A stretch of DNA of 64,000 nt from an uncultured Alphaproteobacteria bacterium. Its GTDB lineage: Bacteria; Pseudomonadota; Alphaproteobacteria; HIMB59. Where the stretch lies: NCBI GenBank assembly GCA_902575065.1, contig CACGPU010000001.1, positions 1 to 64,000 on the forward strand, written 5' to 3'. Below are positions 61,160-64,000 of this stretch, one piece after another. The position numbers were made by a program, and so were the translations under genes. The notes below the pieces were generated by a model, which did not search any database, had not been told where the DNA came from, and worked only from the letters and a program-made list of their open reading frames with translations. The stretch's first letter is position 1. Each line of letters opens with the position of its first letter.

Positions 61160-61678
61160 ATGAAATTAGAAGCAAAAAGTTTATTAGCCGCACTTAATGA
61201 TCATAAAATAGAATATAAACTTTTTGAACACGAGGCTTTTTTTACTGTCGAGGAGTCTAGTAAATTAAAATCGGATTTGAATATGCAAGGTGCGCATACA
61301 AAAAATCTTTTTTTGAGGGATAAAAAGAGAAATTTTTACTTACTCTCTTGCTTAGATAGCACTGAAGTTGACCTAAAAATTATTAAAAACACTATACAGT
61401 GCCAAGGAAATCTCTCTTTTGGAAGTGCAGAATATTTATATGATAAACTTGGAGTCAAACCAGGCTCTGTTAGTCCCTACTCTTTAATCAATGATGTAGA
61501 TAAGGATGTAAGTTTTTACTTAGATAAAAAAATCAATGATTGTGAATTATGCAATTTTCACCCACTAGACAACACTAAAACAATTCAAGTAAAAACAGAG
61601 GATTGTATTAAATTTCTAAAAACAATTACGACTGTGCGATTGATTGATTTTACGACTATGGAAGTAATTAATCTCTGA
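61160..61678 (+). CDS. Prolyl-tRNA editing deacylase (PrdX/ProX-type YbaK superfamily)
   Basis: A 172-residue freestanding editing domain that hydrolyses Ala-tRNA-Pro. It starts LLAALNDHKIEYKLFEHEAFFTVEES, then GAHTKNLFLRDKKRNFYLLSCL, LSFGSAEYLYDKLGVKPGSVSPYSLIND, which is the typical PrdX course with the conserved Lys in KNLFLRDKK. It partners prolyl-tRNA synthetase. The 3' end overlaps the convergent yajQ gene by 11 nt. Confidence 0.92.
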   Translation: MKLEAKSLLAALNDHKIEYKLFEHEAFFTVEESSKLKSDLNMQGAHTKNLFLRDKKRNFYLLSCLDSTEVDLKIIKNTIQCQGNLSFGSAEYLYDKLGVKPGSVSPYSLINDVDKDVSFYLDKKINDCELCNFHPLDNTKTIQVKTEDCIKFLKTITTVRLIDFTTMEVINL

Positions 61679-62153
61679 AATTTTGAAACTGTAAAGGAAT
61701 TTTAATGTCACTTGATTTTAATAATTCGATCATTGATTGTAGATCGTCTCTTTTCTTTCCAGTAATTCTTACTTCATCACCATTAATTGAAGCTTGAACC
61801 TTTGCTTTTGATGATTTAACAAGATTTGTTATTTTTTTTGAGTCCTCTTTTGATATTCCATTCAAAATATCAATAAATTGTCTTACTCTGTTTCCAGAAG
61901 CTGTTTCAGTTGATTTTAGGTGAATAAATTTTGGATCTATTTTTCTTCTTACAATATTATTTTTTAAAATATCATTAAATTGAGTTAATTTAGTATTGTC
62001 CGTTGTCTCTATTGTAATAGAAAAATCGTTTCGTTCGATTGTTGAATTAGTATTCTTAAAGTCAAATCTATTATCAACTTCTCTTTTAGTATTATTGATG
62101 GCATTATCAATTTCTTGAATATCTGGTGACGAGACAACATCAAAAGAAGGCAT
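61668..62153 (-). CDS. yajQ: YajQ family nucleotide-binding protein
   Basis: A 161-residue protein beginning MPSFDVVSSPDIQEIDNAINNTKREVDNRFDFKN, exactly the family start, and ending with ISGKKRDDLQSMIELLK-like and IPLQFQNFRD strands. YajQ proteins bind cyclic di-GMP or nucleic acids and affect transcription. I start at the ATG at 62153, not at 62168. It is divergent from the DMT permease, the two start codons only 2 nt apart. Confidence 0.94.
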   Translation of the reverse strand: MPSFDVVSSPDIQEIDNAINNTKREVDNRFDFKNTNSTIERNDFSITIETTDNTKLTQFNDILKNNIVRRKIDPKFIHLKSTETASGNRVRQFIDILNGISKEDSKKITNLVKSSKAKVQASINGDEVRITGKKRDDLQSMIELLKSSDIKIPLQFQNFRD

Positions 62154-62155
62154 AA

Positions 62156-63028
62156 GTGAACAATACAATATTTTTATTTATTTCAACACTAATAGTTTGG
62201 GGACCTACCTGGTATATTATTAAATTTCAACTTGGTATTGTTGATCCAATGACATCAGTTTTTTACCGGTTTTTCTTATCATCAATAATAATTTTAATAT
62301 TTTGTATATTAAAAAAAATAAATCTTAAATTCACTCTAAAGGAGCATTTTTTTATAGCTGCTCTGGGTATATCATTATTTAATATAAATTATGTACTGTT
62401 TTATCTATCTACAGTTCATTTAATAAGTGGATTTGTTGCTTTATGTTTTTCATCAATATTATTTATGAATGTTGTAAATAATATTATTTTTAAAGGTAAA
62501 TTTCCAAAAATTATGACTTTGGTTGGAGGTTTTATTGGAACGTTAGGATTACTTTTCATATTTTATGATGAAATTATTAATTTTGAATTATCAAAGAGCA
62601 CAAGTATTGGGATTTTACTTGGTGTATTGGCGACATATTTTGCATCTATTGGCAACTTAATTTCAGAGTATACCTCTAAAATTAAATTGAATGTTGTTGC
62701 TGTTACAGGATATGGGATGTTGTATGGCTCCATAACATTATTAATTTATCTTTTAATAACTGGTACTGAATTAAATTTTGATTTTAGTTACAGATATATT
62801 ATATCTTTACTTTATTTATCTATTTTTGGAAGTGTATTCGGTTTTATTCTTTATCTTTCAGTAATAAAAAATATAGGCGCCAATGATGCAGCATACATTG
62901 CAATAATAATGCCACTTATAGCACTAATTATTTCTACAATATTTGAAGGTATGATATGGAACTTAAATTTATACATTGGGTCGTTTCTTGTGATATTTGG
63001 AAATATATTAATTTTAAAAAAAAATTAG
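62156..63028 (+). CDS. EamA/DMT-superfamily permease
   Basis: A 290-residue membrane protein with about ten transmembrane helices in two EamA repeats. It begins at GTG; TLIVWGPTWYIIKFQLGIVDPMTSVFYRFFLSS is the usual first-repeat opening, and the second repeat ends LIALIISTIFEGMIWNLNLYIGSFLVIFGNILI. Substrate unknown. Third DMT permease of the window. Overlaps the convergent MFS gene by 4 nt. Confidence 0.88.
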   Translation: MNNTIFLFISTLIVWGPTWYIIKFQLGIVDPMTSVFYRFFLSSIIILIFCILKKINLKFTLKEHFFIAALGISLFNINYVLFYLSTVHLISGFVALCFSSILFMNVVNNIIFKGKFPKIMTLVGGFIGTLGLLFIFYDEIINFELSKSTSIGILLGVLATYFASIGNLISEYTSKIKLNVVAVTGYGMLYGSITLLIYLLITGTELNFDFSYRYIISLLYLSIFGSVFGFILYLSVIKNIGANDAAYIAIIMPLIALIISTIFEGMIWNLNLYIGSFLVIFGNILILKKN

Positions 63029-64000
63029 TTTTTGAATAATTTCTTTTGTAAAATTACGATGATGCTTACTATGAAAAAAAGTATAAACATAGGTGTGTAT
63101 ACAAATTCTATGCCTATCATATCTGCAACATAACCTAAGGTAGGAGGTGCTATCATGAAAACCCCATATGTGCCTATTGTAATAATTGAAATACCGACAG
63201 TGGGATCAACACCTTTTATAGAGGAACCATACGTGTAACAAATTGGAATAACAGAAGAAACACAAAAACCAGCTATGATAAATCCAATTATTGCAAAAAA
63301 TAAAGAACCACTAAATGCAATTACTAAAGAACCAACCAATGAACCTACAACTGAGAAAACAAGAAAATTATAAATTCCAAACATTTGTTTTAATTTATCT
63401 CCTATTAGTCTTCCAAAAACCATGCTTCCATTAAAGGCTATTGCAGCAAGTCCAATATTGAAACCGTCTGCATTAATGTAATCTCTCATGTATAAAGACC
63501 CCCAGGAGTCGGTCCCCCCTTCCAAAAAAACTGCTGTGATAGCTAATACAACCAAAATTATAAGAAATAAGGGCCAACTAAAAAAAATTGAAAAAAAAGA
63601 TAAGGGGTCTGATTTATTATTTTCTATAGTTAAACTACTAAAAAATATTAATGGAGCTAAAAATACAATATAGACAAGAGAATTTATAAAAAAACTAATT
63701 TTAAATTCTAAGAATAAACTTGTTAACAAAGATCCAGATAATAGTCCAATACTCCAAAATGCGTGAAAGCCTGACATCATTGGTTTATTTAGTTTTTTTT
63801 CTAAAGAAGTGGCTTGAACATTAAGAATTACTTCAAAAAGTCCATAACAAACACCAAAAATAAGACTGAGTATTGCCATTAATTTGAATGAATGGGCAAA
63901 TGGTATGAGCAACCATAAAATACAAATTAGAAATCCAGATAAAAGAGATATTTTTTTTGATGGATAGAGTTGCATTATTTTTGGCATCGCTATCATTGTC
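63025..64000 (-). CDS. Major facilitator superfamily transporter (5' end beyond window)
   Basis: At least 323 residues of an MFS permease with about ten hydrophobic segments visible. The reading frame runs on past the right edge; the Met at 63996 is probably internal, because the visible part starts in the loop before the third or fourth helix (PSKKISLLSGFLICILWLL). The segments FHAFWSIGLLSGSLLTSLF and TDSWGSLYMRDYINA recall the FucP/YfkF-like sugar or drug exporters, but specificity is not certain. Confidence 0.82.
   Translation of the reverse strand, partial: TMIAMPKIMQLYPSKKISLLSGFLICILWLLIPFAHSFKLMAILSLIFGVCYGLFEVILNVQATSLEKKLNKPMMSGFHAFWSIGLLSGSLLTSLFLEFKISFFINSLVYIVFLAPLIFFSSLTIENNKSDPLSFFSIFFSWPLFLIILVVLAITAVFLEGGTDSWGSLYMRDYINADGFNIGLAAIAFNGSMVFGRLIGDKLKQMFGIYNFLVFSVVGSLVGSLVIAFSGSLFFAIIGFIIAGFCVSSVIPICYTYGSSIKGVDPTVGISIITIGTYGVFMIAPPTLGYVADMIGIEFVYTPMFILFFIVSIIVILQKKLFKN

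Noticed and set aside
1-64000. CRISPR arrays, insertion sequences, prophage or plasmid genes
   Set aside because: No regularly spaced repeats, transposases, integrases or phage structural genes are visible; the region reads as ordinary chromosomal DNA.

Overview
The window is AT-rich (roughly 70% A+T by eye), densely packed DNA. Many neighbouring genes overlap by 1-20 nt, and starts often abut or overlap even between divergent genes. Gene order is alphaproteobacterial: divergent recG and sdhE-mfd, and the run mltB-rlpA-dacA-tmk-holB-metG-tatD-MBL hydrolase. Together with several solute-uptake systems (betaine-type ABC, Ugp-type ABC, an orphan TRAP binding protein) this suggests a streamlined marine alphaproteobacterium of the SAR11-like / HIMB59-like kind. 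The lineage is inferred from style; no rRNA is present.

Bases 1-18.2k form a catabolic and transport region. It opens with a truncated aldehyde dehydrogenase, a VOC protein, two homocysteine S-methyltransferases flanking an enolase-superfamily gene broken by a one-base homopolymer slip, a DMT exporter, an amidase, an iron alcohol dehydrogenase and another DMT exporter. Next comes a betaine-type ABC system in pieces: an ATPase, a divergently read double permease and, 5 kb further on, the binding protein. Between permease and binding protein lie a DMSO/biotin-sulfoxide-reductase-family molybdoenzyme, a GcvT-fold folate protein, a short-chain dehydrogenase and a beta-keto acid cleavage enzyme. 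I read this as one uptake-and-breakdown system for a methylated zwitterion, perhaps an S-oxide such as DMSOP, or a carnitine-like compound. It is the best candidate for something undescribed here.

Bases 18.2k-28.6k hold malonyl-CoA synthetase, an NAD(P)-binding protein, an HDAC-like deacetylase, BioY with a small partner gene, AroQ, a complete UgpBAEC-type ABC operon carrying two tandem UgpE paralogues and a strong hairpin after ugpB, and NadE. Bases 28.7k-42.4k hold a CFA synthase, ThiL, SelU, small membrane proteins, RecG, SdhE, Mfd, a 2OG-Fe(II) oxygenase, a lipoprotein and small ABM/DUF proteins. A tRNA-Ser(UGA) lies at 42.5 kb.

Bases 42.7k-53.9k carry a TauE exporter, an FMN hydroxy-acid dehydrogenase and the long murein/replication/translation operon, in which RlpA is degenerate and HolB reduced. 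A 519-bp gene-free convergent gap follows. Bases 54.4k-64k hold TypA, a J-domain membrane protein, MsrA, a class IV aminotransferase, a Tat M48 protease, an SRAP gene broken by a second homopolymer slip, an orphan TRAP binding protein, a prolyl-tRNA-editing deacylase, YajQ, a DMT exporter and a truncated MFS transporter.
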